NCBI GenBank assembly: GCA_009923685.1
Contig: RFTA01000002.1
Coordinates: 1-40,057, forward strand
Length of the DNA: 40,057 nt
Direction: 5' to 3'
DNA from: Actinomycetota bacterium
Lineage (GTDB): Bacteria; Actinomycetota; Acidimicrobiia; Acidimicrobiales; Ilumatobacteraceae
Numbering within the stretch: the stretch's first letter is position 1; each line of letters begins with the position of its first letter. This document shows positions 18,434 through 28,985 of this stretch, piece by piece. The notes under the pieces are model-generated. The model was not told the DNA's origin. It was given only the letters and a program-made list of their open reading frames with translations, and made no database searches. The translations under genes were made by a program, and so were the position numbers.

Positions 18434-19702
18434 CTATTTTTTGCTTTCATTTCTATCTAGTGCCGTGTGGATCTCTTCAACCATCTTCTCGCGCGCAATT
18501 GAGTATTGCTCGCCCGAACCCATCGGACGTAACATTATTGTCGAATTAGCTACTTCTTCAGAACCGATTATTAAAGCAATTTTTGCTCCGCTTCTGTCAG
18601 CCGATTTCATTTGGGCTTTCATGCTTCTTTGGTCGTAAGCGCGGTCTGCTCTGATACCACTGCTACGCAACAAATGACAAAGTTCATGGGCATGAAGGCC
18701 GTCAACCGTGTCGACGACAAAAACATCAACAGATGTTTCTGGTGCACCAAAAACATTTTCTGAATCGCATGCAAGAAGCGTTCGATCAAGGCCTAATGCA
18801 AAACCGATGCCCGGAGTTGCTGGTCCACCGAGGGCTTCGACCAAGCCGTCATAACGCCCTCCACCACCAATTGCTGTGTGTGCGGCTTCGAGCGCAGTCG
18901 AAGTAAATTCAAAAGTCGTGCGTCGGTAGTAGTCGAGTCCACGCACCAACCGATTGTTCATCTCATAACGAATACTCAAAGCATCAAGCGCTTGCAACAC
19001 GGCATCAAAATGCTGCGCTGCCGTTGTACTTATTGAATCTCGAATTGTCGGCGCTCGAGCAATAATTTCTTGGTCTGGTTCACGTTTTGAGTCCAACACT
19101 CGCAGCGGATTGCGAGCCAACGTGGCGCGACTTTCGGTGGACAAACCTTTTTCATTCGCCGTGAAATACGCAAAAAGTAACTGCGAGTATCGCTCGCGAT
19201 CGCCCGCATCACCCAGTGTGTTTACCGACAGATGAACTTTTCGTAGTCCTAATTCTGAATAAAACTTTGAGGCAAGCGCGATGACCTCAGCATCAAGCAA
19301 GGGGTCGTCTGCGCCGAGCGCTTCAACGCCGACCTGATCGAACTGTCGATATCTGCCCTGCTGAGGTTTCTCGTATCGAAAATTTGGTCCGGCATACCAA
19401 ACCTTCCACGGTGTTGTTGGTCGATGCTCGACAAACGCCCGACACACGCTCGCCGTTTGCTCTGGTCGCAATGCGACGTGTCGACCTCCTTTGTCGTGAA
19501 AGTCGTACATTTCTTTGGTGACGACTTCTGTCGCCTCACCAAGACGCAGAAAAACATCAAGATCTTCGAACATCGGCGGAATTATGTAGCCATAGCCAGC
19601 TGCCTCGACCGTGCGGGCGAAAACCGTTTGAAACGCGCGCCAGCGGGCCGAATGCGGCGACAATATGTCGCGTGTTCCCGGCGAAGTCTTGAATTCAGGC
19701 AC
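18434..19702 (-). CDS. hisS: Histidyl-tRNA synthetase
   Basis: SPGTRDILSPHSARW; ALRPEQTASVCRAFVEH; YAGPNFRYEKPQQGRYRQFDQVGVEALG; GGGGRYDGLVEALGGPATPGIGFALGLDR. Confidence 0.97.
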   Translation of the reverse strand: MPEFKTSPGTRDILSPHSARWRAFQTVFARTVEAAGYGYIIPPMFEDLDVFLRLGEATEVVTKEMYDFHDKGGRHVALRPEQTASVCRAFVEHRPTTPWKVWYAGPNFRYEKPQQGRYRQFDQVGVEALGADDPLLDAEVIALASKFYSELGLRKVHLSVNTLGDAGDRERYSQLLFAYFTANEKGLSTESRATLARNPLRVLDSKREPDQEIIARAPTIRDSISTTAAQHFDAVLQALDALSIRYEMNNRLVRGLDYYRRTTFEFTSTALEAAHTAIGGGGRYDGLVEALGGPATPGIGFALGLDRTLLACDSENVFGAPETSVDVFVVDTVDGLHAHELCHLLRSSGIRADRAYDQRSMKAQMKSADRSGAKIALIIGSEEVANSTIMLRPMGSGEQYSIAREKMVEEIHTALDRNESKK

Positions 19703-19740
19703 GCGAGAAGGCTAGACGCTTTGACGACATAATCGAATCA

Positions 19741-21996
19741 TCATCGGGATGCCGACGGATGAGCGACTTCATCTGAGTCAAGCACTGCCGATGCAACCCC
19801 AGGCAAGACGCGAGCTGCATCATAGACGCCGTCAATACGTTTTATCACCCTTAACACTGATTGCAGATGACCCGGGTCGGCGAATTCGAATTCGAATCGC
19901 ATTCGTGCAACCCGATCAGAACCAGTGTTCGTTGTGCACGCGACGATATTGACATGTTCGTCAGAGAGTGCGTTTGCCACGTCACGCAACAAACGAGAGC
20001 GGTCAAGGGCTTTGACTTCGACCGCGGCGATGAACATCGCGCTCGACCCTTCGGATGACCATTCGACATCGACGACTCGAGCTGAATCTTCTGCCAGTGC
20101 CGCAGCGTTGGCACAATCAGCACGGTGCACGGTGACCCCGCGACCTTTGGTGACAAAACCCACTACCTCATCAGGGGGAACAGGTGTGCAACAACGCGAA
20201 AGTCGCACGAGCACATCTGGCATGCCTTCAATATGAACGCCATTTTTCTGGGTTGACGACATCGTGTTGCCAGCGACAGATGACATCGAAAGTTGCTCGG
20301 GTTGTTGACCGTCACGCATGCGCTTTGACATTCGTTCAACAGTCGCGACGGCATCGACACGCTGGTCGCCGATCGCGGCGAAGAACTCGTTGACATCGTC
20401 AAAACTCAGCAATGCAACTTCGTCTTGCAAAACCTGCGAAGAAAGAATCTTTTGAGCAGGCAAGCCGGCCTGTCGCAAACGCTCGACAAGTTCGTCTCGC
20501 CCAGTTTCGACAAGGTCTTCGTGGCGTTCACGCGTCAGCCATTGTTTGATTTTGCTTCGGGCCTTGGGTGAAACGACAAATTCGAGCCACTCTTGAGTCG
20601 GTTCACTCGTTTCGCCTTTCGAAACGAGAATTTCACATGTGTCGCCAGATGACAATTTATAGTCAAGTGGCACTAGTCGACCATTGACTCGAGCGCCCAT
20701 ACAACTATGACCAACTTCGGTGTGAACGGCATAGGCAAAATCAACGGGTGTCGACAAAACTGGCAGAGTCATAACACGACCCTTGGGAGTGAATACGAAG
20801 AGTTCATCTTGCTCAAGATCGGTCTTCAAGATTTCTAAAAATTGACTCGGGTCCGAAACTTCGCCCTGCCAATCAATGATTCGGTTGAGCCAGTCAATGT
20901 CGGCTTCGCCCGCGGTGTCTTTATACGCCCAATGCGACGCCACACCCCACTCTGCTCGTTGATGCATTTCTTGGGTGCGAATTTGTACTTCAATGGGTTT
21001 GCCGCCTGGCCCGACAACCGTCGTGTGTAGCGATTGATACAAATTGAACTTTGGCATTGCGATGTAGTCTTTGAATCGACCAACAATCGGTTTCCAATGT
21101 CCATGGATAGCACCAAGCACCGAATAACAATCTTTTTCTGATTGCACAACGATTCGAATTGCAAGCAGGTCGTAGATGTCGTCGAACTCGCGACCCTTTT
21201 GCACCATCTTTTCGTAGATACTCCATAGATGTTTGCCGCGCGCCGTGAGTTCGGCCTTGATCTTTACTTCGTCGAGCCACTGCTGAACCTGACCTATGGT
21301 CTTGGCAAGATAAACATTGCGCTCAGGTGCTCTGGTCGCTACGAGGTGATCAAGTTCTGCGTATCGCTTGGGATAAAGGGCCGCAAAAGCTAGGTCTTCG
21401 AGTTGCTGCTTGATCTCTTGCATTCCGAGTCTGTGCGCCAAAGGCGCATATATATCGAGTGTCTCTTGGGCTACGCGTTGCTGCTTGTCGTGCGGTACAG
21501 CGGCGATCGTGCGCATGTTGTGCAGTCGGTCGGCAAGTTTGATCATTAGAACACGCAGGTCGCGCGCCATTGCTACCAACATTTTTCGCATTGTCGCTGC
21601 TTGTTGCGCCTCTTTCGAATCAAACTGAAGGCGTTCAAGCTTGGTCACACCATCGACAATCGCCGAGACTTCACTGCCAAAATTGCTTTCAACATCTGAA
21701 ATAGTTATTTCGGTGTCCTCAACCGCATCGTGCAAGAGCGCGGCGACGATTGAAACTTCGTCGAGGCCGATGTCGGCGACGATTCTTGCTACGGCAATTG
21801 GATGATTGATATAAAGTTCGCCGCTCGATCGGTTCTGATTTGCATGTGCAGATCGTGCCATTTCATATGCGGCATTGATCAATGACACCGACCCTTTTGG
21901 GTGCCGTGACTTATAAGCAGTCAACAACGGTGAAAGCTCTTCGGCAATCGTTGTATTTTGGCGCCGCCACGGCAGCACCCTCGATGAGGTGGCCAT
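19741..21996 (-). CDS. relA: Bifunctional (p)ppGpp synthetase/hydrolase (RelA/SpoT, long RSH)
   Basis: HD domain ALLHDAVEDTEI; RFKDYIAMPKFNLYQSLHTTVVGPGGKPIEVQIRT synthetase; TGS domain; C-terminal ACT-like region. Confidence 0.96.
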   Translation of the reverse strand: MATSSRVLPWRRQNTTIAEELSPLLTAYKSRHPKGSVSLINAAYEMARSAHANQNRSSGELYINHPIAVARIVADIGLDEVSIVAALLHDAVEDTEITISDVESNFGSEVSAIVDGVTKLERLQFDSKEAQQAATMRKMLVAMARDLRVLMIKLADRLHNMRTIAAVPHDKQQRVAQETLDIYAPLAHRLGMQEIKQQLEDLAFAALYPKRYAELDHLVATRAPERNVYLAKTIGQVQQWLDEVKIKAELTARGKHLWSIYEKMVQKGREFDDIYDLLAIRIVVQSEKDCYSVLGAIHGHWKPIVGRFKDYIAMPKFNLYQSLHTTVVGPGGKPIEVQIRTQEMHQRAEWGVASHWAYKDTAGEADIDWLNRIIDWQGEVSDPSQFLEILKTDLEQDELFVFTPKGRVMTLPVLSTPVDFAYAVHTEVGHSCMGARVNGRLVPLDYKLSSGDTCEILVSKGETSEPTQEWLEFVVSPKARSKIKQWLTRERHEDLVETGRDELVERLRQAGLPAQKILSSQVLQDEVALLSFDDVNEFFAAIGDQRVDAVATVERMSKRMRDGQQPEQLSMSSVAGNTMSSTQKNGVHIEGMPDVLVRLSRCCTPVPPDEVVGFVTKGRGVTVHRADCANAAALAEDSARVVDVEWSSEGSSAMFIAAVEVKALDRSRLLRDVANALSDEHVNIVACTTNTGSDRVARMRFEFEFADPGHLQSVLRVIKRIDGVYDAARVLPGVASAVLDSDEVAHPSASR

Positions 21997-22011
21997 GACT
22001 AAAGCGTAGTG

Positions 22012-23148
22012 CTAACGACGTTTTTTACGAGGTCGCGGTGGGTGGGTCAACACCGAGGTCACCCTCTTTTCGATGTTGCTAGTCGCGGTCTGGCCCTTTG
22101 CTGAGTTTTCGTCCACTGTGTCAGAAGTGACAACCACCCGATTCGAATTCTCGCCAAGACCCATCAACTCTGACATCGCCTGTCCAGTTGCAATCTGACC
22201 CCTAAACGGTTTGTATTTTTGTTCATCTCGCTTGAGCAAATCTAAAAGTGGCACCGCGATGAAAATCGAAGAATAAGTGCCGGCCAGCATGCCCACCAAC
22301 AATGCCACCGCAAACTCTTCGAGACTTTTTGCACCAAGCGTGAACGAACCCACAACCAGTAGAGACACAACCGGCAGCGCCGACGAAAGTGTCGTATTAA
22401 GCGACCGGGCCAGAACTTCGTTGGTCGAGACATTGGCGATATTTGCAAATGACTGACGAGACGCCGAGAATTTTTTGGCGTTTTCTTGAACGCGGTCGAA
22501 AACAACCACTGTGTCGTACAACGAATAACCAAGAATGGTCAAGAACGCCACGACAGTTGCGGGCGTGACCTCAAAACCAAATAGAGAATATAGACCGACA
22601 CTGATCAAGACGTCGTGCGCCATTGCGACGATCGCGGTGATCGCCATCTTCCATTCGAGACGCCACGAAATATATAAAGAAACAACAATGAAGAAAACAA
22701 ATAGGGCTCTGATCGCCTTCTCTGTGATGCTGCGTCCCCATGACGAACTAACCGAAGCGACGCTCACCTCTTGAGTTTCAACTTTTGCCAAGTCGGCGAA
22801 AGACCGTTGAACGGCAAGTCGAATTTCTTCGGGCTGGTCGCCTACTTGCACGCGCATAATTTGTAGTTCACTGCCGGTCAAAAACTGGATCTTGGCGTTC
22901 GAAGACTCGATGTCGTTGGCCTCAAGCACGTCGCGAGCGTCTTGATCGCTAAGAGAACCTGCCGGAACCTCCCATGCGACACCGCCACGAAAATCAATGC
23001 CAAGTTCTAAACCTTGTACCAGAAGCGAACCTGCCCCAGCCAAAAGAATGACCAGCGAAACAACGAACCCGATTAATCGCCTGCCAATGAAGTCGAATGT
23101 TGTCTCGCCTCGATAAAGACGACCAAAACCCCCGAACAATTTACCCAT
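22012..23148 (-). CDS. secF: Protein translocase subunit SecF
   Basis: MGKLFGGFGRLYRGETTFDFIGRRLI...LGIDFRGGVAWEV; SLYDTVVVFDRVQEN. The ORF track start at 23382 reads into secD; ATG 23148 is the likely start. Confidence 0.95.
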   Translation of the reverse strand: MGKLFGGFGRLYRGETTFDFIGRRLIGFVVSLVILLAGAGSLLVQGLELGIDFRGGVAWEVPAGSLSDQDARDVLEANDIESSNAKIQFLTGSELQIMRVQVGDQPEEIRLAVQRSFADLAKVETQEVSVASVSSSWGRSITEKAIRALFVFFIVVSLYISWRLEWKMAITAIVAMAHDVLISVGLYSLFGFEVTPATVVAFLTILGYSLYDTVVVFDRVQENAKKFSASRQSFANIANVSTNEVLARSLNTTLSSALPVVSLLVVGSFTLGAKSLEEFAVALLVGMLAGTYSSIFIAVPLLDLLKRDEQKYKPFRGQIATGQAMSELMGLGENSNRVVVTSDTVDENSAKGQTATSNIEKRVTSVLTHPPRPRKKRR

Positions 23149-24782
23149 CAGGCGACCTCTGGCTTGACGGTTTGGATGCCCAAGATCTTGCGACCCTGTG
23201 CACGCTTCGAGCGCGCATAAAGCAGAACGGCGCTTCGAGTAAAGAAAAAGGTGACGAGAATATCGGTGAGCGCAGAGATGCCGAGGAAGAAAGCGAAGCC
23301 TCGCACCGAGCCAACGGTTAGATACCACAGGACGATTGCCGCAATGAACGACACCGTGTCGGCGGCGACGATCGTGCGCCACGCCGACTCAAAACTTCGC
23401 AGTGCCGAATTTTTGAGAGTTTTACCGAATCGAATTTCGTCTTTAATGCGTTCGAAAAATACAATATACGAGTCAACAGCGATGCCGATCGAAACGATGA
23501 TTCCGGCGATGCCAGAAAGCGAGAGCGCCAAACCGTTCGTGCGTGATAACAACGAGATTACGCTCCATAAAAATGCGATCGAAACGCTCATGCCAACCAA
23601 GACAAAAATTGCCATCAATCGGTAATAAGCAAACAGCAACAACGACACGAGCAGAATGCCGACGAGGCCCGAGATCAACGCGGCCCGCAACGAATCTGAA
23701 CCTAGTGTCGCCGAAACAGTTTGTGCTTGAGAGACACCAAAGCGAACTGGTACGGCACCGAACTCAAGGATCTTGGCCAAGTCTCGAGCCTCTTGGGGTG
23801 TGAACGAGCCAGAAATTTGAACTGTGCCACCAGTGAACTCGGGTTCGTTGACCGTCGGTGCCGAAATAACCGTGCCATCGAGCACCATCGCCAATTGGCC
23901 AGTTGGGCATTGTGCGGTCTTGTTGAAACATGCGGCGGCGAGTTTGTTCCATAGTTGATCACCGTCTGCGCCACTTCGCAAACCTACGACGACTGCCCAT
24001 TGACCCGTTTGAACGTCGGCTCTTGCGTCATTTTTGAAGACTTTGCCCGACGCACCAGCTGGCCCAACTACGTATGCAATACCTTGCTTGTCGAGCAACA
24101 ACACGGTTTGTGTCGGATCATTCGGGTCATCACCCAGACCGAGAGTTGGCGCGGCATCTTGTGGTGCATCAGTAGAAACTGCGGCCGAAGTGTCGGTAGT
24201 TGAGACTTGAGTTGAACTAGTTGCAGGATCGACAGTTGTCGTAGTAACCGGAACAGTCGTCGCTGATGCGATGACACTTGTCTTCGAAAAAACTCGCGCT
24301 GAACCCGGGCCACCAGAAACGACCCCTGCGCCATCTTCGACCGAATCTGAAGTTGACTCAGGCATTGTGGTGACGCTTGTCGGAATAGTCGTCTCACTAG
24401 CTGGCACTGACGTGTCTGGGTTTTCATTCAACATGCCTGACTGCAAAACTGGTCGCAATAAAAGTTCGCCAGTTCGACCAATTATGTCAAGCGCCTGTTG
24501 TTGGTCTTTCACGCCTGGCAAATTGACGATCACCGTACTGCCCTGCAAAATAATTTCTGGTTCTGCCACGCCGATCGAGTCAACTCGCGCTCGAATAATT
24601 TCGACAGCAACATCAAGACCCGCCGGATCAAATTCGCCATCTGGTTGCAGAGTTACCGACGCACCGCCCTGGAGGTCGAGACCGAGTGCCGGAGTGTTAC
24701 CGGCGACGAGGTTTGCGGCCAGTGCTCCGACGACCAAGACGATCAACGCCGATAAAGAAATAATGTGATGTCGTTTGTTCAT
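23148..24782 (-). CDS. secD: Protein translocase subunit SecD
   Basis: PALGLDLQGGASVTLQP; VNLPGVKDQQQALDIIGRTGELLLRPV; SIGIAVDSYIVFFERIKDEIR; carries a Ser/Thr-rich insert. Confidence 0.95.
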   Translation of the reverse strand: MNKRHHIISLSALIVLVVGALAANLVAGNTPALGLDLQGGASVTLQPDGEFDPAGLDVAVEIIRARVDSIGVAEPEIILQGSTVIVNLPGVKDQQQALDIIGRTGELLLRPVLQSGMLNENPDTSVPASETTIPTSVTTMPESTSDSVEDGAGVVSGGPGSARVFSKTSVIASATTVPVTTTTVDPATSSTQVSTTDTSAAVSTDAPQDAAPTLGLGDDPNDPTQTVLLLDKQGIAYVVGPAGASGKVFKNDARADVQTGQWAVVVGLRSGADGDQLWNKLAAACFNKTAQCPTGQLAMVLDGTVISAPTVNEPEFTGGTVQISGSFTPQEARDLAKILEFGAVPVRFGVSQAQTVSATLGSDSLRAALISGLVGILLVSLLLFAYYRLMAIFVLVGMSVSIAFLWSVISLLSRTNGLALSLSGIAGIIVSIGIAVDSYIVFFERIKDEIRFGKTLKNSALRSFESAWRTIVAADTVSFIAAIVLWYLTVGSVRGFAFFLGISALTDILVTFFFTRSAVLLYARSKRAQGRKILGIQTVKPEVA

Positions 24783-24822
24783 CAGATATCAGACAGTTTC
24801 TATATTTTCGAAACTAGAAAAT

Positions 24823-25176
24823 TCACTCTGCAGGCTTTGCATTGGCAGAAATTTTGCGCGCAACCGAGCCCTTGGCAACGCGAATTTCGACTTTGTCGGC
24901 AATATCGAGCCAAAGCCACTCGTCTTCAACCGCCGAGACAAAACCGTAAATGCCAGAATTCAAAACCACTTCGTCACCTTCGGCGATGCTCTTTTGAAGG
25001 TTTGTTGTTTCTTTTTGACGTTTGCGTTGTGGTCGGAGCAACAAAAAATACATCGCCGCAAAAATCAGAACCAACGGCAGAAAACCAAGAATCGGATTTG
25101 ACGCCTGTTGGTCGGCTGCGGCCCCGATAAGAGTTGAGAAAACGGTTGAATTTAGCGAATTGATACCCATTGACAT
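24823..25176 (-). CDS. yajC: Preprotein translocase subunit YajC
   Basis: ILGFLPLVLIFAAMYFLLLRPQRKRQKE; GDEVVLNSGIYGFV; upstream of secD. Confidence 0.94.
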   Translation of the reverse strand: MSMGINSLNSTVFSTLIGAAADQQASNPILGFLPLVLIFAAMYFLLLRPQRKRQKETTNLQKSIAEGDEVVLNSGIYGFVSAVEDEWLWLDIADKVEIRVAKGSVARKISANAKPAE

Positions 25177-25194
25177 AGCGCTTAAGTCTAGGGG

Positions 25195-26313
25195 TTAGGG
25201 CTTATCGTTCGCAGAATCTGCCCATATTGCCAACAATGACTTTCGCAGACTCGCGAACTCGCCTTTGGTGATTGCTTCACGCATCTGTCGCATCAAATTC
25301 AGAGTAAAGGCGATGTTGTGAATCGAAACTAGTCGCGCAGCGGTTGGTTCATTGACCTGAAATAGATGACGTATATAGCCCCGTGTATGACGGCGACAAA
25401 CGGGACAATTGCATTGACCGTCGATTGGATCAAGACTCGTGGTGAACTCTGCGCGCGTGATATTTAACTTGCCACCTGACGTGAGCGCGGTGCCATGACG
25501 CCCGATTCGAGTTTGCATCACGCAATCGAACTGGTCGACGCCAAGATTTACGGCTTCGATCAATGAAGCGGGGTCACCGACACCCATCAAATATCTGGGA
25601 CGATCGTGTGGCAGGTGCTCAATTGCCGCGGCAAGTGCAACCAGCATTTCTTCTCGAGTCTCGCCTACCGACAAGCCACCAATTCCGTAGCCGTCAAAAC
25701 CTAATTCAGCAGTGCGCTCTGCGCTCTCGCGACGCAGCAACGGGTCGATGCCACCCTGAACGATGCCGAACAAACTTTGGTCGGTTCGGGTATGTGTTTC
25801 TTTTGCGCGAACGGCCCATTGCGAGGTTCGCTTTAGGGCCAATTTGACAACATCATCAGACGAAGGCAACGGAGGGCAAACGTCCAGCACCATTTGAATA
25901 TCAGCACCAAGAAGCTGTTGGGTTAACACGGCTGATTCTGGAGTAAACCTGTGCATCGAACCGTCATAAGTTGAACGAAACGAAACGCCCTCATCATCGA
26001 CATCGGGGTTCAACGAAAAGACTTGAAAGCCGCCCGAGTCGGTCAGCGTCAGACCACCCCAACCCGCAAACGCACCAAGACCACCTAGATCGGCGACAAC
26101 TTTTGCGCCAGGTCGCAACATCAAGTGATAAGTGTTGCCGAGCACAATACGCGCACCTAGTTCTTCATAATCTTGCGCACTTAAATGCCTAATTGCACCA
26201 CGAGTGCCAACCGGCATGAAGCATGGAGTTTCGTAATCACCGCGATGTGTCGTGGCGACGCCCGTACGAGCCGATTGCTCACGCGCGATTTCGCGAAATT
26301 GAACGGCAAACAT
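25195..26313 (-). CDS. tgt: Queuine/preQ1 tRNA-ribosyltransferase
   Basis: LTLTDSGGFQVFSL; LFGIVQGGIDPLLRRESAE; GIGGLSVGE; zinc-binding CNCPVCRRHTRGYIRHL. Confidence 0.95.
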   Translation of the reverse strand: MFAVQFREIAREQSARTGVATTHRGDYETPCFMPVGTRGAIRHLSAQDYEELGARIVLGNTYHLMLRPGAKVVADLGGLGAFAGWGGLTLTDSGGFQVFSLNPDVDDEGVSFRSTYDGSMHRFTPESAVLTQQLLGADIQMVLDVCPPLPSSDDVVKLALKRTSQWAVRAKETHTRTDQSLFGIVQGGIDPLLRRESAERTAELGFDGYGIGGLSVGETREEMLVALAAAIEHLPHDRPRYLMGVGDPASLIEAVNLGVDQFDCVMQTRIGRHGTALTSGGKLNITRAEFTTSLDPIDGQCNCPVCRRHTRGYIRHLFQVNEPTAARLVSIHNIAFTLNLMRQMREAITKGEFASLRKSLLAIWADSANDKP

Positions 26314-26353
26314 GCGATTACACGGTACCTAGTTGGTGGTTATGAATTGATGA

Positions 26354-27373
26354 TCAATCTAAGTGCCGGTTCAACAGCATCGCATCACCAAACGAAAGCA
26401 TGCGATAGCGCTCGATGATTGCCGTTGTGTAGATGTCTCTCCATCTCGAGCCCACAAATGCATCGATCATCATCAGTAGCGTCGTTCGAGGCATATGAAA
26501 GTTGGTCAAGAGCAAATCGACCACCTTGAACTGATAGCCACGCGAGATGAACATCGAGGTACGCCCAGACAACACGCCACTTGTCGCCGCCGATTCAAGT
26601 GCTCGGGTGGCGGTCGTACCGACGCTAATAACTCTTTTGGCTTGCTTGCATTCATCGAGGGTTTCTTGGCTGACCCGATAGTGCTCGCTATGCATTGGGT
26701 GATCGAGTGGGTTCGCTGCCGTCACTGGCGCAAACGTGTCAAGACCGACCGTGAGATCTACGGTCAAAATTTTTATACCCGCATCTTTCAACTCGGCCAA
26801 CAGTCGCGGAGTGAAATGCAAACCAGCGGTTGGCGCGGCGGCCGAAGCAGGTCGATTTGCGTAAACAGTTTGATACCGATCTGCCTGCTCGAGACGCGAG
26901 CCGATATAGGGCGGCAATGGCAACTCACCGTATTTTTTAAGCATGGCTTCGATATCTGCCTGTGTCGCTGCCGCAAGTTCAACTTCGAAAGTGTCGCCCG
27001 CTTTGGTGCGCGCACCAATTCTCACGATTTCAGAATTGTCGGCTGCCAACAAAGTTTCACCGAACTTGAGGCGCTTTGCCGGGCGAACTAGTGCTTCCCA
27101 TGATGACGGCGAAGTTTGATTCTGTTCGAGCAGCAACACCTCGGCTGCGCCACCCGACTTTCGAACCAATCGCAATCTCGCCGGAATAACTTTTGTGTCG
27201 TTGACGACCACCACGTCACCGGGCTGACAAAATTCGACGAAGTTGCTCACCTGCCGATGTAAAGATGACTTTGAACCTTGGTCGACCAGCAGTCGCGCAG
27301 AATCGCGCGGCTCAATCGGCGTCTGGGCGATTAGGTCGCTCGGAAGTTCGTAGTCAAAATCTTCGATTTGCAC
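26354..27373 (-). CDS. queA: S-adenosylmethionine:tRNA ribosyltransferase-isomerase
   Basis: FDYELPSDLIAQTPIEPRDSARLLV; PTAGLHFTPRLLAELKDAGIKILTVDLTVGLDTFAPV; LLTNFHMPRTTLLMMIDAF. Confidence 0.96.
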   Translation of the reverse strand: MQIEDFDYELPSDLIAQTPIEPRDSARLLVDQGSKSSLHRQVSNFVEFCQPGDVVVVNDTKVIPARLRLVRKSGGAAEVLLLEQNQTSPSSWEALVRPAKRLKFGETLLAADNSEIVRIGARTKAGDTFEVELAAATQADIEAMLKKYGELPLPPYIGSRLEQADRYQTVYANRPASAAAPTAGLHFTPRLLAELKDAGIKILTVDLTVGLDTFAPVTAANPLDHPMHSEHYRVSQETLDECKQAKRVISVGTTATRALESAATSGVLSGRTSMFISRGYQFKVVDLLLTNFHMPRTTLLMMIDAFVGSRWRDIYTTAIIERYRMLSFGDAMLLNRHLD

Positions 27374-27385
27374 GAAATAAAAATC

Positions 27386-28414
27386 TCAAAATAATTCAGG
27401 ATCAATTTTCGGTGGTGTCTCACCGATATGTTGCCAAGCCAAGGGCATTGCCACCCTGCCACGAGGCGTTCGCGCAAGCAAACCTTGCTGGATCAAAAAT
27501 GGCTCGTAGACGTCTTCAATTGTCTCGGTCTGTTCGCTGACTGAAATCGCCAGGGTTGAAAGACCGACGGGACCACCAGCAAACTGTCGGCACAATGCGG
27601 ACAAAATTGATCGATCAACTTTGTCAAGACCGAGTTCATCGACACCAAAGACTGCAAGCGCCTGTCGAGCACTCTCTTGGCTGACTTTGCCGTCGCCGCG
27701 AACTTCGGCGTGATCGCGCACACGACGCAACAGCCTGTTGGCGATTCGAGGTGTGCCTCGAGATCTTCGGGCGATTTCAACGGCGCCGTGCTTGTCAATC
27801 GGAACTTTTAGGATTCGCGCGGTTCGCAAAACTATTTGTTCAAGTTCGTCTACCTCATAAAAATCGAGACGCGCGACGAGACCGAAGCGATCACGAAGCG
27901 GGCCTGTGATCATGCCAGTGCGGGTAGTGGCGCCGATCAATGTGAACTTGGGCAAAGTCAGACGAATCGATGACGCAGATGGACCTTTGCCAACGACGAT
28001 ATCGATCTGAAAATCTTCCATTGCGGGGTAAAGGATCTCTTCGACTTGACGCGACAAACGATGAATCTCGTCGATGAACAAAACATCATTCGTATCGAGT
28101 TTGGTGAGTATCGATGCCAAGTCACCCGCGCGCTCAAGAGCAGGACCTGAAGTGATGTGAATTTTTGCCGACATTTCGCTGGCAACGATGCCCGCCATCG
28201 TTGTTTTACCCAACCCGGGCGGCCCTGCAAGCAAAATGTGATCGGCTGACTGGTCTCGTTTTCTAGCTGCTTCTAAAACGATGCCGAGATGCTCTTTGAG
28301 CTCGCGTTGACCGACGAAGTCATCGAGCGTTTTTGGGCGAAGACCGATGTCATCAAGATCGGCAGGATCTGTGGTAATCGCAGGATCAGTGAACTCTTCA
28401 CGCACGACGAGCAC
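27386..28414 (-). CDS. ruvB: Holliday junction branch migration ATPase RuvB
   Basis: [75 protein letters not shown]. Confidence 0.98.
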   Translation of the reverse strand: MLVVREEFTDPAITTDPADLDDIGLRPKTLDDFVGQRELKEHLGIVLEAARKRDQSADHILLAGPPGLGKTTMAGIVASEMSAKIHITSGPALERAGDLASILTKLDTNDVLFIDEIHRLSRQVEEILYPAMEDFQIDIVVGKGPSASSIRLTLPKFTLIGATTRTGMITGPLRDRFGLVARLDFYEVDELEQIVLRTARILKVPIDKHGAVEIARRSRGTPRIANRLLRRVRDHAEVRGDGKVSQESARQALAVFGVDELGLDKVDRSILSALCRQFAGGPVGLSTLAISVSEQTETIEDVYEPFLIQQGLLARTPRGRVAMPLAWQHIGETPPKIDPELF

Positions 28415-28985
28415 CCAATAGATTCAACGCTTCACGCAACATGACCTCAGAATCTGTGCCGACATTTATCTCGCGCAGCACATCTCTAATTTCTTCAGCC
28501 GAATAACCGAGGCCCGCCAGAGCGTCACGCACGTCGCCAACACTTGAAGTGCCACCAATCTGATTTGCTGACTCAAGAATGTTTAGATGCAAACGATTTT
28601 TAAGTTCGATCAAAAGCCGCTCGGCTGTTTTTTTGCCAACTCCAGAGACCAACGTAAGCGCTGCGATGTCGGCGCCGGCGACAATGTCGACCAGAGCTCG
28701 CGGCGAATGCGTTGCCAGCACCGCCATTGCCATAGTCGGACCTACACCGTGGGTTCCGATCAAAACTTCGAAACACTTTCGCTCGTCTCGGTCGAGAAAT
28801 GCGTAAAGCGTCTGAGCATCTTCGCGAACATGGTGGTGGACGTAAAGAAACGCCTTGGATGTCGGCTCAAGTTCGCCAAGTGTTCGTGGCGTCACATGAA
28901 CCAAGTAGCCGATGCCACCAACTTCGAGTAGAACCGTCGAGTCGCTGGTGCGCTCAAGCACCACCCCCCGCAACGAGCCGATCAC
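28398..28985 (-). CDS. ruvA: Holliday junction DNA helicase RuvA
   Basis: [63 protein letters not shown]. Confidence 0.97.
   Translation of the reverse strand: MIGSLRGVVLERTSDSTVLLEVGGIGYLVHVTPRTLGELEPTSKAFLYVHHHVREDAQTLYAFLDRDERKCFEVLIGTHGVGPTMAMAVLATHSPRALVDIVAGADIAALTLVSGVGKKTAERLLIELKNRLHLNILESANQIGGTSSVGDVRDALAGLGYSAEEIRDVLREINVGTDSEVMLREALNLLGARRA

Noticed and set aside
23149-23382. 78-aa N-terminal extension of SecF in the ORF track
   Set aside because: Out-of-frame translation of the secD 3' end; normal SecF N-terminus starts at ATG 23148.
26495-27091. 198-aa plus-strand ORF opposite queA
   Set aside because: Antisense to a clear queA; no recognisable motif.
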